The notes: generated from the letters alone by a model not told the origin. A DNA stretch of 64,000 nt from Pseudomonadota bacterium (GCA_023458595.1 JAEWYT010000009.1:32091-96090), one strand, 5' to 3'; positions 8,995 through 18,178 are shown, numbered from the stretch's first letter. A program made the numbers and translations.

Positions 8995-10926
8995 ATGCCG
9001 TTCCGTCTGCTCGCCTTCGCGGTGGGGCTGCTCGTCGCCGCCGGTTTTCCCGGCACGTCGCAGGCCCAGGTGGGCAGCTACGACCACGAAGCGATCCGGA
9101 ACTTTGCCGTCCGCGTCGCGGTGGCGCGCGACAGCAGCATCCTGGTGACTGAGGACATCGAGGTGGTCGCGCTCGGCCAGGAGATCCGTCGCGGCATCTT
9201 CCGCGATATCCCGCTCGGCGGGACCGGGACCGGATTGTTCGGCGGCGCGAAAGTCGAGCTCGTCCAGGTGCTGCGCGACGGCAACCCGGAACCGCATCAC
9301 GAGGAATACGGCGGCGGCAACGTCCGCGTCTATCTCGGCAAGTCGGACGTCTTCCTGAAGCCCGGCATCTACCGCTACCGGATCGTCTATCGGATGAGCG
9401 ACCAGGTGCGCCGCTTCGAAGGCTTCGACGAGATCTACTGGAACGCGACCGGCAACGAGTGGTCGTTCCCGATCGAGAAGGCGAGCGCCGTGGTCGTCCT
9501 GCCGCCCGGCGCGCCGGTCACTCAGATGTCCGTCTATACCGGTTACTACGGCGGCACGGGAGCGGACGCGTCTATCGAGAAGACCGGCAACGGCGAGGTG
9601 ACGTTCCGCTCGACGCGCGAACTGTCGGCGGGCGAAGGCATGACCGTGGCCGTCGGATGGCCGCCCGGCTATCTCGATCCGATCACCGGCAAGCAGCGGT
9701 TCGTCCAGTGGCTCGAGCGCTGGGGCTCGTATTTCGCCGCCGGGGTCGCGCTCGGCGTGGTGCTGCTCTACTACCTAATCGTCTGGTGGCTCGTCGGTCG
9801 CGATCCGCCGTCCGGCACGATCATCCCCGCCTACCATCCGAAGCTGCCGCCGGCGGCGATGCGCTACATCCAGAGGATGGGTTTCGACGACACCTGCTTC
9901 GCCGCCGCGGTCATCGACCTGGCGGTCAAGGGCCGCCTCAAGATCCGCAAGGACAAGTCGAAGCAGGTCCTCGAAGCGCTCAAGTCCGGCACGCCCGTGT
10001 CGAAGGGCGAGGAAGTGCTCTACGACCGCCTGTTCAGCGGCGACGGGGAAATTGCCGTCGAGCGGAGCAACCGCAGCGCGCTGAACGCCGCCGCCGAAGC
10101 GCTCAAGTCGCACTTCGACCGGACGTTCAACCGGCATTACTTCCGTCGCAACGTCGGCTGGTTCGTGGTCGGCGTGCTGATCACGATTGCCGGCTGGATC
10201 TTCTCCGCGGTATTCTCGCAGAGGCAGCTCGAGGCCGTTTTCCTCTCCATTTTTCCGGCCGTGTTCAGCGTGGTGATCGGATCGGTTCTCATTCGGCTTT
10301 GGAACGCCGTTCGCACCGTTCGCGTCACGCAGGAGCCGGTGGAACTCATCGGCGTCATCATTCAGGCGGTCGTCGTCACCGTCATGGTGTTCGCCATGAG
10401 CGGAATGTTCCTGGCGATCGGCACGGAGATCGGCGCGATCCCGTTCCTGACGCTGGTCGGCGTCGCGCTCCTCAACGTCGTGTTCTGGCATCTGCTCAAG
10501 GCGCCCACGGCGGTCGGCCGGGTCGCCCTGGACGAGATCGAGGGCACGCGCCTCTATCTGACGGTCGCGGAGAAGGACCGGCTGGAGTTCGCCAATCCGC
10601 CCGACAAGACGCCGGAGCATTTCCACGAGCTTCTGCCCTACGCGATCGCGCTCGACGTGGAGACGGCGTGGACCAACCAGTTCCGGTCCGAGATCGAGGC
10701 GGCGCGCGCCAAGGACGGGTCCAATCCCTATCTGCAGCCGTCCTGGTATTCAGGATCGAGCCGCGGCGGCGGCTTCGGCGACGTCGGCCAGCTGCGCGCC
10801 ATAGGCGCCAATCTGGGCACCGCCTACTCGGCGGCCACCGTCACGCGGTCGAGCGGCGGATCGGGGTCGTCGGGCGGCGGATCCTCCGGCGGCGGCGGTG
10901 GTGGCGGCGGCGGCGGCGGCTGGTAG
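8995..10926 (+). CDS. DUF2207 domain membrane protein with glycine-rich C-terminus
   Basis: A 643-aa inner-membrane protein of unknown function. A signal peptide (about residues 1-24) is followed by a periplasmic DUF2207 beta domain (to about residue 235), a membrane helix near 245-265, a cytoplasmic segment containing the family GTIIPAYHPKLPPAAMRYI region, two to four further membrane helices at about 385-500, and a tail ending in a Ser/Gly run then Trp. The Gly-rich end resembles TPM/YgcG-like and other DUF2207 proteins. It begins 8 bases after LemA and is surely co-transcribed. The start ATG 8995 gives the signal peptide directly. Confidence 0.9.
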   Translation: MPFRLLAFAVGLLVAAGFPGTSQAQVGSYDHEAIRNFAVRVAVARDSSILVTEDIEVVALGQEIRRGIFRDIPLGGTGTGLFGGAKVELVQVLRDGNPEPHHEEYGGGNVRVYLGKSDVFLKPGIYRYRIVYRMSDQVRRFEGFDEIYWNATGNEWSFPIEKASAVVVLPPGAPVTQMSVYTGYYGGTGADASIEKTGNGEVTFRSTRELSAGEGMTVAVGWPPGYLDPITGKQRFVQWLERWGSYFAAGVALGVVLLYYLIVWWLVGRDPPSGTIIPAYHPKLPPAAMRYIQRMGFDDTCFAAAVIDLAVKGRLKIRKDKSKQVLEALKSGTPVSKGEEVLYDRLFSGDGEIAVERSNRSALNAAAEALKSHFDRTFNRHYFRRNVGWFVVGVLITIAGWIFSAVFSQRQLEAVFLSIFPAVFSVVIGSVLIRLWNAVRTVRVTQEPVELIGVIIQAVVVTVMVFAMSGMFLAIGTEIGAIPFLTLVGVALLNVVFWHLLKAPTAVGRVALDEIEGTRLYLTVAEKDRLEFANPPDKTPEHFHELLPYAIALDVETAWTNQFRSEIEAARAKDGSNPYLQPSWYSGSSRGGGFGDVGQLRAIGANLGTAYSAATVTRSSGGSGSSGGGSSGGGGGGGGGGGW

Positions 10927-10939
10927 ATCCGGCCGTCTA

Positions 10940-11395
10940 TCAATCCCAGCCAGTCTTTCGCGGCTCTTCCGGGCGACGCACGACATCCTCGATCAGGCCG
11001 TCGAGCCAGGGCCGGTCGGATGTACCGGCGCGCTGCTTCACGGACATCTGCTCGACCGGCGTTCCTGCAAGCACCGGGCCCGATTCGGGTTTCGGATCGA
11101 GGACCGCCTGCCACGCGGAGAGGCTTTTCAGCCCGTCGATACGGGTGCTGTCGATCTTCACGGGATCGATGAGGAAGGCGAAGAAGCAGACGCCCGACGC
11201 CAGGTAGATCAGTGCCATCGACTTCTGGCCGAGGCCGCCGAGACGCCTGCGCGTCCAGAACGTATAGCCGGCGATCAGGTTCAGGGCGAAGAGATAGGCG
11301 AGCACGCCCGCGCCGGTACCGAGACCGTAGAGGACGGTCGGCACGAACACCAACAGGATGAACAGCCACATTACCGCGCCCACGCGCGCCACCAC
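10940..11395 (-). CDS. Small membrane protein of unknown function
   Basis: I do not recognise this 151-aa protein. The N-terminal half has three hydrophobic segments (about residues 8-28, 31-48 and 60-77), and the C-terminal half is polar with several Trp and Pro residues. The start used is GTG 11395, preceded by GGAGAAGGGG; an ATG at 11371 eight codons later would also leave the first membrane helix intact. It converges with the DUF2207 gene with 13 bases between them. Codon use matches the surroundings, with a high third-position GC, which supports it as a real gene. Confidence 0.65.
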   Translation of the reverse strand: MVARVGAVMWLFILLVFVPTVLYGLGTGAGVLAYLFALNLIAGYTFWTRRRLGGLGQKSMALIYLASGVCFFAFLIDPVKIDSTRIDGLKSLSAWQAVLDPKPESGPVLAGTPVEQMSVKQRAGTSDRPWLDGLIEDVVRRPEEPRKTGWD

Positions 11396-11531
11396 CCCTT
11401 CTCCGCCCGGCCGCGCCGGGCCGGTTGCCGTGCCTCTTTCCCGTCAGACTAACCAATCGGGAACAGCCGTTACAGACATCGCGAGGGGAAATGGTTACAT
11501 CGATCGTGGAAAACGCCCTGTCGCCCGGTTG

Positions 11532-11765
11532 TCAGCGGCCCGCGGTGCCGGGCATCCGGTTCGCTTCCACCATCATCGCGGTGCCGAGTTGGGCGAGGGC
11601 GTCCTTGTGCATCGTCAGCGTGACCGGCCCGTCGGGCGTCATCAGAGCCACGACGCAGACGGAAGGCTCGTCGGGATGCGGCTGCAGGCTGTAGCGCAGC
11701 GCGGGCAGCAGGACTTCCGAACGGACATAGCCCTTCCGGGCCTTGGGGGCCTCATCCTTCGTCAT
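11532..11765 (-). CDS. Small conserved-looking hypothetical protein (77 aa)
   Basis: A short soluble protein without signal peptide or membrane segment. It starts with ATG 11765, with AGGAAAGG about nine bases upstream, and shows a plausible alternation of hydrophobic beta-like stretches (SVCVVALMTP, PVTLTMHKDALAQLG) that look like a small folded domain. I cannot name a family. It reads divergently from the PilZ gene, with a long inverted repeat between them at 11866-11910. Confidence 0.6.
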   Translation of the reverse strand: MTKDEAPKARKGYVRSEVLLPALRYSLQPHPDEPSVCVVALMTPDGPVTLTMHKDALAQLGTAMMVEANRMPGTAGR

Positions 11766-11865
11766 ATCGTGGCGCCTTTCCTAAGAGTCGGTCGATCGTC
11801 CCAGGCCCGCCGTTTCCCATCAATCCGCCGTCAACGCAACGGATGATATCGGGATACCTCGGACT

Positions 11866-11910
11866 AAGGGAAAAACCGGACCAGGCCGGAAGATACGATT
11901 TTTTTCCCTT
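11866..11910. repeat. 10-bp perfect inverted repeat with nested CCGG pair
   Basis: AAGGGAAAAA (11866-11875) and TTTTTCCCTT (11901-11910) are perfectly complementary, and the 25-base interior carries CCGG-ACCAGG-CCGG (11876-11889), which can form an inner stem. On the plus strand the outer arm ends in a T-rich tract, resembling a terminator. It sits between two divergent genes where neither transcript should end, so a leader structure, a small RNA or a regulatory palindrome are alternatives. Confidence 0.55.
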
Positions 11911-12039
11911 TTTCCGTTCCAATGAAGATGGTGCGGGCCGTGGAGACTAACCGGTTCGCCTGTTCGCTCCCATCGACCGGTGGGTCACGCCGGCCGCCGC
12001 ACCTGGCGCTTCTGATACTGTTTGAACTGAGGTCCTGGC

Positions 12040-12288
12040 ATGGAAAAGCGGAAGGAAACCGTTCGGCGCCGCACCTTGAAGGGTGCGAAGATCGTCTTCA
12101 ACGACAAGCGGTCGACCATCGAGTGCATCGCCCGGAACATGACGGCGAGCGGCGCCAAACTCGAGATGCCCCACACGGCCGAGGTTCCCAACGCCTTCAC
12201 GCTCGTGTCCAACGACGGGACGTTCAGGCATGAGTGTGCGGTAAAATGGCGCAAGGCCGACGCGGTCGGGGTGGAGTTCGTCAGCTGA
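12040..12288 (+). CDS. PilZ domain protein (predicted cyclic-di-GMP binder)
   Basis: An 82-aa stand-alone PilZ domain. Near the N-terminus RRRTLKGAKI supplies the arginine cluster corresponding to the RxxxR c-di-GMP motif, and RNMTASGAKLEM matches the second motif (D/N-x-S-x-x-G). The C-terminal strand VKWRKADAVGVEF is also typical. Such single-domain proteins act as c-di-GMP effectors on motility or polysaccharide output; the target here is unknown. ATG 12040 is preceded by GAGG at about seven bases. Its last 8 bases overlap the 3' end of the convergent YeeE gene. Confidence 0.85.
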   Translation: MEKRKETVRRRTLKGAKIVFNDKRSTIECIARNMTASGAKLEMPHTAEVPNAFTLVSNDGTFRHECAVKWRKADAVGVEFVS

Positions 12289-13399
12289 GCGGGTCGCCAC
12301 CCGCCTTCGCCATCGGGCCTCGCGCACCGAGTTCCGTTTCCAGGACGACCTTCTCGCGCCCCGTCAGGAGGCGATCGGCGATCGCCGCCGAGAGCCATAT
12401 TCCGCTCAGGGTGACCCAGGCGGTCAGAGCGAACACCGACGCGCCGGTCACGCCGGCTCCGACCGCGCAACCTCCCGCGAGCATTCCTCCGAATCCCATC
12501 AGCGCCGCACCGATCAGGTAGCGTCGCATCGACGGTCCGTCGTGGAAGCCCTCGATCCGCAGCTCGCGGGTGACGAGGGCCGCCAGGAAGGAGCCCAGGA
12601 AGACGCCGGGAACGAGACCCACGTCGAAATCGATCATGCTGCCGGGCGGCGACAGGAACAGCATCAGCGTGTCGGCCGAGGGTCCGGTGAACGTCACGCC
12701 TTCCACCTGCACCGGATCGAAGGCCTCGCGCGACATCGTGTAGGTGAACCACCACGCGAGCGGGACGGCGAGGCCGGTACCGACCGCGGCGATCGCGCGC
12801 CAGGGACGGGTGCGTGAACGGGCGGCGACGGAGAGGCCGGCTGCGAGCCACAGGCAGGTGAAGGCGATCGCAACAGGCGTCGAGGCGCCGAGAAAGACGA
12901 GAAGATCGTTGCCGCCGATATCGGCGGTGGTGAACAGGCCCGCGAACCATTCGCGCAACGGCCGCAGGAAACCGCGCAGGCTCGCCTGGGCGACAACGGC
13001 GAAGACGAGCCCGGACAGCAGAGCCCGAAGGTTGCCCGTCGCGGACAGAACGAGGAGCCGGCTCGCGCAGCCGCGCGCCAGCACCATGCCGGTGCCGAAC
13101 ATCAGTCCGCCGCCGGCGGCGCCGGACAGGCTCTGCGGCGACGCGAGCTGGCGCGCCTCGGTCAGGTCGACCGCCCCATAGGCGATCATCAGCTGCGTCG
13201 CGAGCACGGCTGCGGAGAAGGTCAGGAGCCAGACGGCGAGCCGCTGGCCGAGCGTGCCGTGCGAGAACTCGATCGCCGCGGCACGAAGGCAGAAGCGGCT
13301 CTGCTGCGCGAACACGCCGAACACCAGGCCGACGACAACGCCGCCGGCGGCGAGCACCCAAGGCTCGGGGAACCGGTCGAGCAGCAACGCGAGATCCAT
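12281..13399 (-). CDS. YeeE/YedE (SoxT/TsuA-like) sulfur-compound transporter, copy 1
   Basis: A polytopic inner-membrane protein of 372 aa with about nine or ten hydrophobic segments. It carries the cysteine motifs of the YeeE/YedE family: SRFCLRAA near residue 30, RGCASRLL near 105 and GGCAVGAG near 315. In TsuA-type relatives such cysteines pass thiosulfate across the membrane; SoxT homologues sit in sox loci. The start at 13399 was chosen because the open frame upstream encodes low-complexity arginine-rich sequence and overlaps the divergent operator and MBL gene. Its 3' end overlaps the convergent PilZ gene by 8 bases. A second paralogue is at 14508-15605. Confidence 0.88.
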   Translation of the reverse strand: MDLALLLDRFPEPWVLAAGGVVVGLVFGVFAQQSRFCLRAAAIEFSHGTLGQRLAVWLLTFSAAVLATQLMIAYGAVDLTEARQLASPQSLSGAAGGGLMFGTGMVLARGCASRLLVLSATGNLRALLSGLVFAVVAQASLRGFLRPLREWFAGLFTTADIGGNDLLVFLGASTPVAIAFTCLWLAAGLSVAARSRTRPWRAIAAVGTGLAVPLAWWFTYTMSREAFDPVQVEGVTFTGPSADTLMLFLSPPGSMIDFDVGLVPGVFLGSFLAALVTRELRIEGFHDGPSMRRYLIGAALMGFGGMLAGGCAVGAGVTGASVFALTAWVTLSGIWLSAAIADRLLTGREKVVLETELGARGPMAKAGGDPLS

Positions 13400-13519
13400 G
13401 TCGTCGGGCCTCCGCAGACCCCGCCGCACCTGCCTAAGCGATCCGCCCCGCCGTCTCCGGACCGGGCGAATGGAGCGTGCCGGCTGTGCCCGCACATTGA
13501 CGCCGCGCGATGGCGGGCG

Positions 13520-13545
13520 CATAAATTCAAAAAAATGCATATATC
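13520..13545. promoter_or_regulatory. Candidate SoxR/BigR operator A (upstream of the MBL gene and YeeE copy 1)
   Basis: An AT-rich island in otherwise GC-rich DNA. It shares ATTCAAAAAA followed within two bases by GCATAT with the site at 18059-18094 in front of soxX. It lies 20 bases before the MBL start and within the divergent promoter region shared with the YeeE gene at 12281-13399. The shared sequence is seen directly; binding by the SoxR at 15730-16116 is inferred. Confidence 0.55.
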
Positions 13546-13565
13546 GAAACGCGGGAGGTCTCAAC

Positions 13566-14504
13566 ATGCTGCAGGGAATGGCACGCCCGAGAGGAGCGAC
13601 GCGGCGCGAGGCGCTTGCCGGCGCGGCCGCGGTCGCGGCCACCGCCGGTCTCGGCATCCGGCCCGCGATTTCGGCGAACGCCCTGTCGCTCGGCGAGGCC
13701 GAAATCCTCGTCCTATCCGACGGCAGCCTGACCCAGCCGATGAGCTTCGTGCTGCCCGAGCAGACGCCGGAAGAGATCGCCGCGCTGTTCGCGCCGCACG
13801 GAGCGCCGACGGACAGGGTGCGGCCGGACTGCAACGTCACCGCGATGCGCATGCCCGGCCGGCTCGTCCTGTTCGATGCCGGCGCCGGACCCCTGTTCCA
13901 GGACACGACCGGCATGCTCGTCGAAAGCCTTTCCGCCGCGGGCCTCGATCCGGCCGAGATCACCGATGTCGTCTTCACGCACGCGCATCCCGATCACATC
14001 TGGGGCGTGATCGACGATTTCGACGAGCTCATCTTCCCGAACGCACGGTACGTCGTGCCGCGGAGCGAATGGGACTTCTGGCGGTCCGACGAGGCGATGG
14101 CCGCCCTGCCGGAGGAACGCCGCAACTTCGTGGTCGGCGCCCGCAACCGCTTCGATGCGATCGAGGAGAAGGTGACGCTGATCGACCCGGGCGAGGAGGT
14201 GCTGCCGGGCGTGGAAGCCGTCGGAACGCGGGGTCACACGCCGGGTCACATGTCCTACATGGTGCACGGCGGCGACGGCGCACTCGTCGTCGGCGACGCG
14301 ATCACCAACGTGGTGATCTCCTTCGAGCGCCCCGATTGGCACGTCGGCGCCGATCAGGACCGGGACATGGCGGCCGAAACCCGCAGGGCGCTGCTCGACC
14401 GCATCGCCGCCGGAAAGACGCGTATCGTCGGCTTCCACCTGCCGCATCCTGGCATCGGCACCGCCGAACGGACAGGCAACGCCTTTCGATTCGTCGCTGG
14501 TTGA
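13566..14504 (+). CDS. Exported MBL-fold metallohydrolase of the sox region (SoxH-like)
   Basis: A 312-aa metallo-beta-lactamase-fold protein. A twin-arginine signal (TRREALAGAAA from residue 12) is followed by the fold with the zinc motif THAHPDHIWG and the downstream GHTPGHMS and GDAITN metal-site elements. It is exported folded, probably to the periplasm, where the Sox enzymes act. MBL proteins such as SoxH occur in sox clusters; the substrate (persulfide, thioester or sulfenyl) is unknown. GGGAGG precedes ATG 13566, which settles the start, as an extended frame would run through the operator. It is flanked by two YeeE-type transporters. Confidence 0.85.
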   Translation: MLQGMARPRGATRREALAGAAAVAATAGLGIRPAISANALSLGEAEILVLSDGSLTQPMSFVLPEQTPEEIAALFAPHGAPTDRVRPDCNVTAMRMPGRLVLFDAGAGPLFQDTTGMLVESLSAAGLDPAEITDVVFTHAHPDHIWGVIDDFDELIFPNARYVVPRSEWDFWRSDEAMAALPEERRNFVVGARNRFDAIEEKVTLIDPGEEVLPGVEAVGTRGHTPGHMSYMVHGGDGALVVGDAITNVVISFERPDWHVGADQDRDMAAETRRALLDRIAAGKTRIVGFHLPHPGIGTAERTGNAFRFVAG

Positions 14505-14507
14505 GCA

Positions 14508-15605
14508 CTATTCCGCCGGAGCGCTGTCGTGCGCGCGCCGGAACGGCGCCAGCGCAGAACCTTCGAGCAGCCAGGCGAGCCCCATCCGCGCGCCGAGCGC
14601 GATCGAGGCGATGACGACGGGGGCGGAGAGCGCCAGCGTCGAGACGGCCGTGATCCCCTGCCCGACCGTGCAGCCCATGGCGAACACCCCGCCGACGCCC
14701 ATCATGACGCCGCCGGCCAGATGCCGGCCGAGCTCGCGTGCGTCGTCGCAGGCCTCCCAGCGCGTGTCCTTCTTGCGCCAGGCGCCGATCGCCGCGCCGA
14801 TCAGCGTGCCGGCGACAAGGCCGACGCCGTAGTCGGGCAGGGTGCCCGTGAAGGTGATGAGCTGCATCAGCAGGTCGCCGACCGGCACGACGAAGGAACC
14901 GGCCTCGATCTGCACGGGCGCGAACGAGCGCTCGGCGACGGTCGCCGTCGCGAGCCAGCCGAAGGCGATGGCGAGCCCGATGATGATGCCGGTCGCGATG
15001 TGCCGGTGTTTGCGTCGATAGCCGGCATCGCGGAAGATCCAGAACAGGAGCCCTCCGGCGATGGCAGCCGCGACGAGCGCGCGCAGGTCCGTGCCGGCGA
15101 GCGCCGAGACGATCGAGCCGAGCGACTGGTCGCCGGCGAAGGAGAGGTCGACGGCGAGGTTGTCGACGAGCTGGATGCGCGCCAGGCCAAGGAGGCCGCG
15201 CTGCGTGGCGAGCGCGGCGAGCCCCAGCACGATCAGCACGACGAGCGAGCGCAGGCTGCCGCCGCCGAGCCGGATCACGGCGCCGAACCCGCAGGTGCCG
15301 ACGAGCGCCATGCCGAAACCGAACAGTACGCCGCCGAAGATCGCGCCGGTCAGGCCGAACTCCGTAGCAAGGTAGAAGGTCCCCGAGATGTCGACGAGAC
15401 CGGTCAGCAGCATCGCCTGCGTCGCGACGAGCGCGGATGCGGCGGCCAGCGCCCATGTCCTCACACCCGTGGAATCGCCCGCGTACCAATGACGTTCGAG
15501 CGACGACAAGGTGCAGAAACGGTCGACCCTGGCGACGTACCCGAGGGCGATCCCCGCAACCGCCCCGAGAACCGGCAGCGCGAATTGCGCATCGAAGCCT
15601 TCCAT
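14508..15605 (-). CDS. soxT: YeeE/YedE (SoxT-like) sulfur-compound transporter, copy 2
   Basis: A second 365-aa YeeE-family membrane protein with about ten hydrophobic segments. Cysteine motifs are VDRFCTLSS near residue 30, VGTCGFGA near 105 and MGCTVGQG near 305. It lies downstream of soxS and soxR on the same strand; in Pseudaminobacter and Hyphomicrobium sox loci soxT genes of this family sit next to soxR. GGAGGAGAG before ATG 15605 fixes the start; a longer frame from 15656 lacks this. It probably imports thiosulfate-sulfur or signals for SoxR. It ends 3 bases from the convergent MBL gene. Confidence 0.85.
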   Translation of the reverse strand: MEGFDAQFALPVLGAVAGIALGYVARVDRFCTLSSLERHWYAGDSTGVRTWALAAASALVATQAMLLTGLVDISGTFYLATEFGLTGAIFGGVLFGFGMALVGTCGFGAVIRLGGGSLRSLVVLIVLGLAALATQRGLLGLARIQLVDNLAVDLSFAGDQSLGSIVSALAGTDLRALVAAAIAGGLLFWIFRDAGYRRKHRHIATGIIIGLAIAFGWLATATVAERSFAPVQIEAGSFVVPVGDLLMQLITFTGTLPDYGVGLVAGTLIGAAIGAWRKKDTRWEACDDARELGRHLAGGVMMGVGGVFAMGCTVGQGITAVSTLALSAPVVIASIALGARMGLAWLLEGSALAPFRRAHDSAPAE

Positions 15606-15729
15606 GCGCGTCTCTCCTCCAACCCGCCTTCGTGGCGGTTGTTCTTCTGTCGGCATGCTGCGCGCACGCGGCGGGCAGCAAACGGAGAGCTGCGAGGATC
15701 CGGGTCGCGGAGGAAAGCGCCGCCGGGCC

Positions 15730-16116
15730 TCAGCCGTCCTTCTCGAGGACGGGCCTGCAGAACAGGTTGTAGAGCGCGCCGATGATCGAGGAGATCTCGT
15801 CGTCTGCGATACGGTAATAGACCATGCGGCCGTCGCGGCGCGTAGTGACGAGACGGTCGAACCGCAGCCGCGCGAGCTGCTGCGACACCGAGGCCTGCGG
15901 CAGCGTCAACATCTCCTCGAGCTCGGACACCGACTTCTCGCCCTTCGACAGAAGGCACAGCATGAGAAGCCGCGTCTCGTGGGAGAGCGCCTTCAACAGG
16001 TCGCTCGCCTTGCGCGCCTGGTCGACGAGTTCGTCGAACTCGGCTTCCGTCTTCGGCGCCGTGAGGTCCGGCAGGGTGGTCTCGAGTGCTTTCGCCAGCG
16101 TCGGTGCGGTCATCAT
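15730..16116 (-). CDS. soxR: ArsR-family persulfide-responsive repressor (SoxR/BigR/SqrR type)
   Basis: A 128-aa winged-helix repressor with the ArsR core LLKALSHETRLLMLCLL, recognition helix LTLPQASVSQQLARLR and wing VTTRRDGRMVYYRI. It has two cysteines, Cys54 and Cys120, exactly 66 residues apart, as in BigR (42/108) and SqrR (41/107), where they form a di- or polysulfide bond that releases DNA. ATG 16116 (or 16113) is preferred over a TTG at 16191. It sits between soxS and soxT in the order known from other alphaproteobacteria. It probably represses soxSR, soxVW and soxXYZAB through the three AT-rich sites nearby. Confidence 0.92.
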   Translation of the reverse strand: MMTAPTLAKALETTLPDLTAPKTEAEFDELVDQARKASDLLKALSHETRLLMLCLLSKGEKSVSELEEMLTLPQASVSQQLARLRFDRLVTTRRDGRMVYYRIADDEISSIIGALYNLFCRPVLEKDG

Positions 16117-16216
16117 CCAAGTCTCGAAGTTCAGCGGATCTCGTAGGTTCGTGTGCGGCGCAACATAATCTGGCTTCAGGAAAGGTGCCAACCGGTCATA
16201 GGGTCACATCGGCGGA

Positions 16217-16576
16217 TCACATCCGCGCCGGAGCCGGCAGCTTTTCCAGCATCTCGCCGAGCATCGGCCAGAAGAAGTTCTCGCCCGGGTAGCCGCGCAG
16301 CCGCGCAACCTCCATGCCGCCCTCGACCAGTACGAAGGTCGGCGTCAGGCGCTCCCGGCCGATGCCGTCGAGATCGTCCGGCCACTTCCTCGTGATATCG
16401 ACGAAGCGGATCGGGGCGCGGCGGCCCTCTTCCGTCTTCGGATACGCGACGCCGATCTCCTCGCGCCAGCGCTCGCACCACGAGCAGCCGGGCTGCTCCA
16501 GCACGATCAGCTCGGCGGCGCGCGCGTCGGCGGCGAAGAGAAGCGCCAATGCTCCGAAAGCGAACAGCGCCTTCAC
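16217..16576 (-). CDS. soxS: Periplasmic thioredoxin-like protein SoxS
   Basis: A small exported thioredoxin-fold protein of 119 aa. A signal peptide (about residues 1-21, ending ADARA) is followed by the redox centre PGCSWCERW near residue 30 and the cis-Pro strand LTPTFVLVEGG near 80. SoxS in Paracoccus keeps SoxY in its active thiol state and is encoded beside soxR. GTG 16576 is chosen because GGGAG precedes it and the signal peptide starts there; the extended frame would cover the divergent operator. It is followed by soxR and soxT. Confidence 0.87.
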   Translation of the reverse strand: MKALFAFGALALLFAADARAAELIVLEQPGCSWCERWREEIGVAYPKTEEGRRAPIRFVDITRKWPDDLDGIGRERLTPTFVLVEGGMEVARLRGYPGENFFWPMLGEMLEKLPAPARM

Positions 16577-16597
16577 GTCCGTCTCCCTCGATTTCAC

Positions 16598-16634
16598 CGA
16601 TTGCAATACATAGCAAATTTTTAATATGTTTGCC
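16598..16634. promoter_or_regulatory. Candidate SoxR operator C in the soxS-soxV intergenic region
   Basis: CCGATTGCAATACAT (16598-16612) is identical over 15 bases to the start of the soxX-proximal site at 18059; the rest (AAATTTTTAATATG, ending 16628) is AT-rich with TTTGC at the end, giving a loose inverted repeat GCAATACAT...ATGTTTGC. It lies between the divergent soxS and soxV genes. In Paracoccus pantotrophus SoxR binds the soxS-soxV and soxW-soxX regions, exactly the two places where this motif is found here. Confidence 0.65.
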
Positions 16635-16680
16635 AGCAGCCGCACGAGACGAAGACGCGGCGGGGAAACGGTGGAACGGC

Positions 16681-17415
16681 ATGCTGGAAGTCTCGGTGGG
16701 CGCCGCGTTCCTCGCAGGGCTCCTCTCCTTCGTCTCGCCTTGCGTCCTGCCGATCGTGCCGCCGTATCTGTGCTACCTGGCCGGCGTCAGCTTTGACCAG
16801 CTCAAGGGCGAATCGATAGAGGCGGGAACGTCGCGGCGGATCATCCTGTCGTCCATCGCCTTCGTCCTCGGCTTCACCACCGTGTTCGTCGGCCTCGGCG
16901 CGACGGCGAGCGTCGTCGGCCAGGCGATCGCGCGCTACTTCGACGTGCTCTCGATCGTCGCCGGCATCCTCATCATCGTAATGGGTCTGCATTTCCTCGG
17001 GATCTTCCGCATCGGCCTGCTCTACCGGCAGGCGCGCGTCGAGGTCCGGAACAAGCCGGCCGGCCTCGTCGGCGCCTACGTCATGGGGCTTGCCTTCGCG
17101 TTCGGCTGGACGCCCTGCGTCGGCCCGGTGCTCGCCGCGATCCTGTTCGTCGCCGGCTCCACCGATACGGCCTGGCGCGGCGCGATGCTGCTCGCCGTCT
17201 ATGCGCTGGGAATCGGCCTGCCGTTCGTTCTCGCCGCTGCCTTCGCCACCCGCTTCCTCGGCTGGGCGGCGCGTTTCCGCCACCACATGGGCGCGTTCGA
17301 GAAGGCGATGGGCGGGCTCCTGGTTCTGATCGGCATCCTGTTCGTCACCGGCCAGATGTCGGCCATTTCGCTCTGGCTCCTCGATACGTTCCCGGCCTTC
17401 AGCCAGGTCGGCTGA
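16681..17415 (+). CDS. soxV: CcdA-type thiol:disulfide membrane transporter SoxV
   Basis: A 244-aa inner-membrane protein with six hydrophobic segments. It moves reducing equivalents from cytoplasmic thioredoxin to periplasmic thioredoxins. The paired cysteines are in SFVSPCVLPIVPPYLCYL (residues 14-31) and FGWTPCVGPV, the hallmark of CcdA/SoxV. ATG 16681 starts exactly at the family N-terminus; an in-frame extension upstream runs through the operator and is not typical. It is followed after 25 bases by soxW, its thioredoxin partner, and keeps SoxY or SoxXA reduced in characterised sox systems. Confidence 0.92.
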   Translation: MLEVSVGAAFLAGLLSFVSPCVLPIVPPYLCYLAGVSFDQLKGESIEAGTSRRIILSSIAFVLGFTTVFVGLGATASVVGQAIARYFDVLSIVAGILIIVMGLHFLGIFRIGLLYRQARVEVRNKPAGLVGAYVMGLAFAFGWTPCVGPVLAAILFVAGSTDTAWRGAMLLAVYALGIGLPFVLAAAFATRFLGWAARFRHHMGAFEKAMGGLLVLIGILFVTGQMSAISLWLLDTFPAFSQVG

Positions 17416-17440
17416 CGCCGGCCAAACAGGGAGAACCACG

Positions 17441-18025
<585 letters not shown>

Positions 18026-18058
18026 GCGCCGCTTGGAATCGCGAAGGCGAGAATTTGC

Positions 18059-18094
18059 CGATTGCAATACATTCAAAAAAGCATATTAATGCAT
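18059..18094. promoter_or_regulatory. Candidate SoxR operator B in the soxW-soxX intergenic region
   Basis: The site starts with GATTGCAATACAT, shared with site C, and continues with ATTCAAAAAA and GCATAT, shared with site A, then ATTAATGCAT. It contains the perfect 8-base palindrome ATTGCAAT and the inverted pair GCAT-ATTA-ATGC. Position between soxW and soxX matches the second mapped SoxR-binding region in Paracoccus. Binding here is inferred. Confidence 0.65.
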
Positions 18095-18178
18095 CTATAA
18101 CAGCCAAACAGAACATGCGGAAAACCGCATGAAAGAAACCGGACGAACCGGTTCGGCATGAGGAGGAGAAACGCCAAG

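Noticed and set aside
13254..13565. In-frame N-terminal extension of the MBL gene by about 104 codons
   Set aside because: It would cover the AT-rich operator and the start of the divergent YeeE gene, and the Tat signal begins at 13566.
16117..16191. 25-residue N-terminal extension of SoxR from a TTG
   Set aside because: The extension is absent from BigR/SqrR relatives, TTG is a weak start, and two ATGs follow at the expected place.
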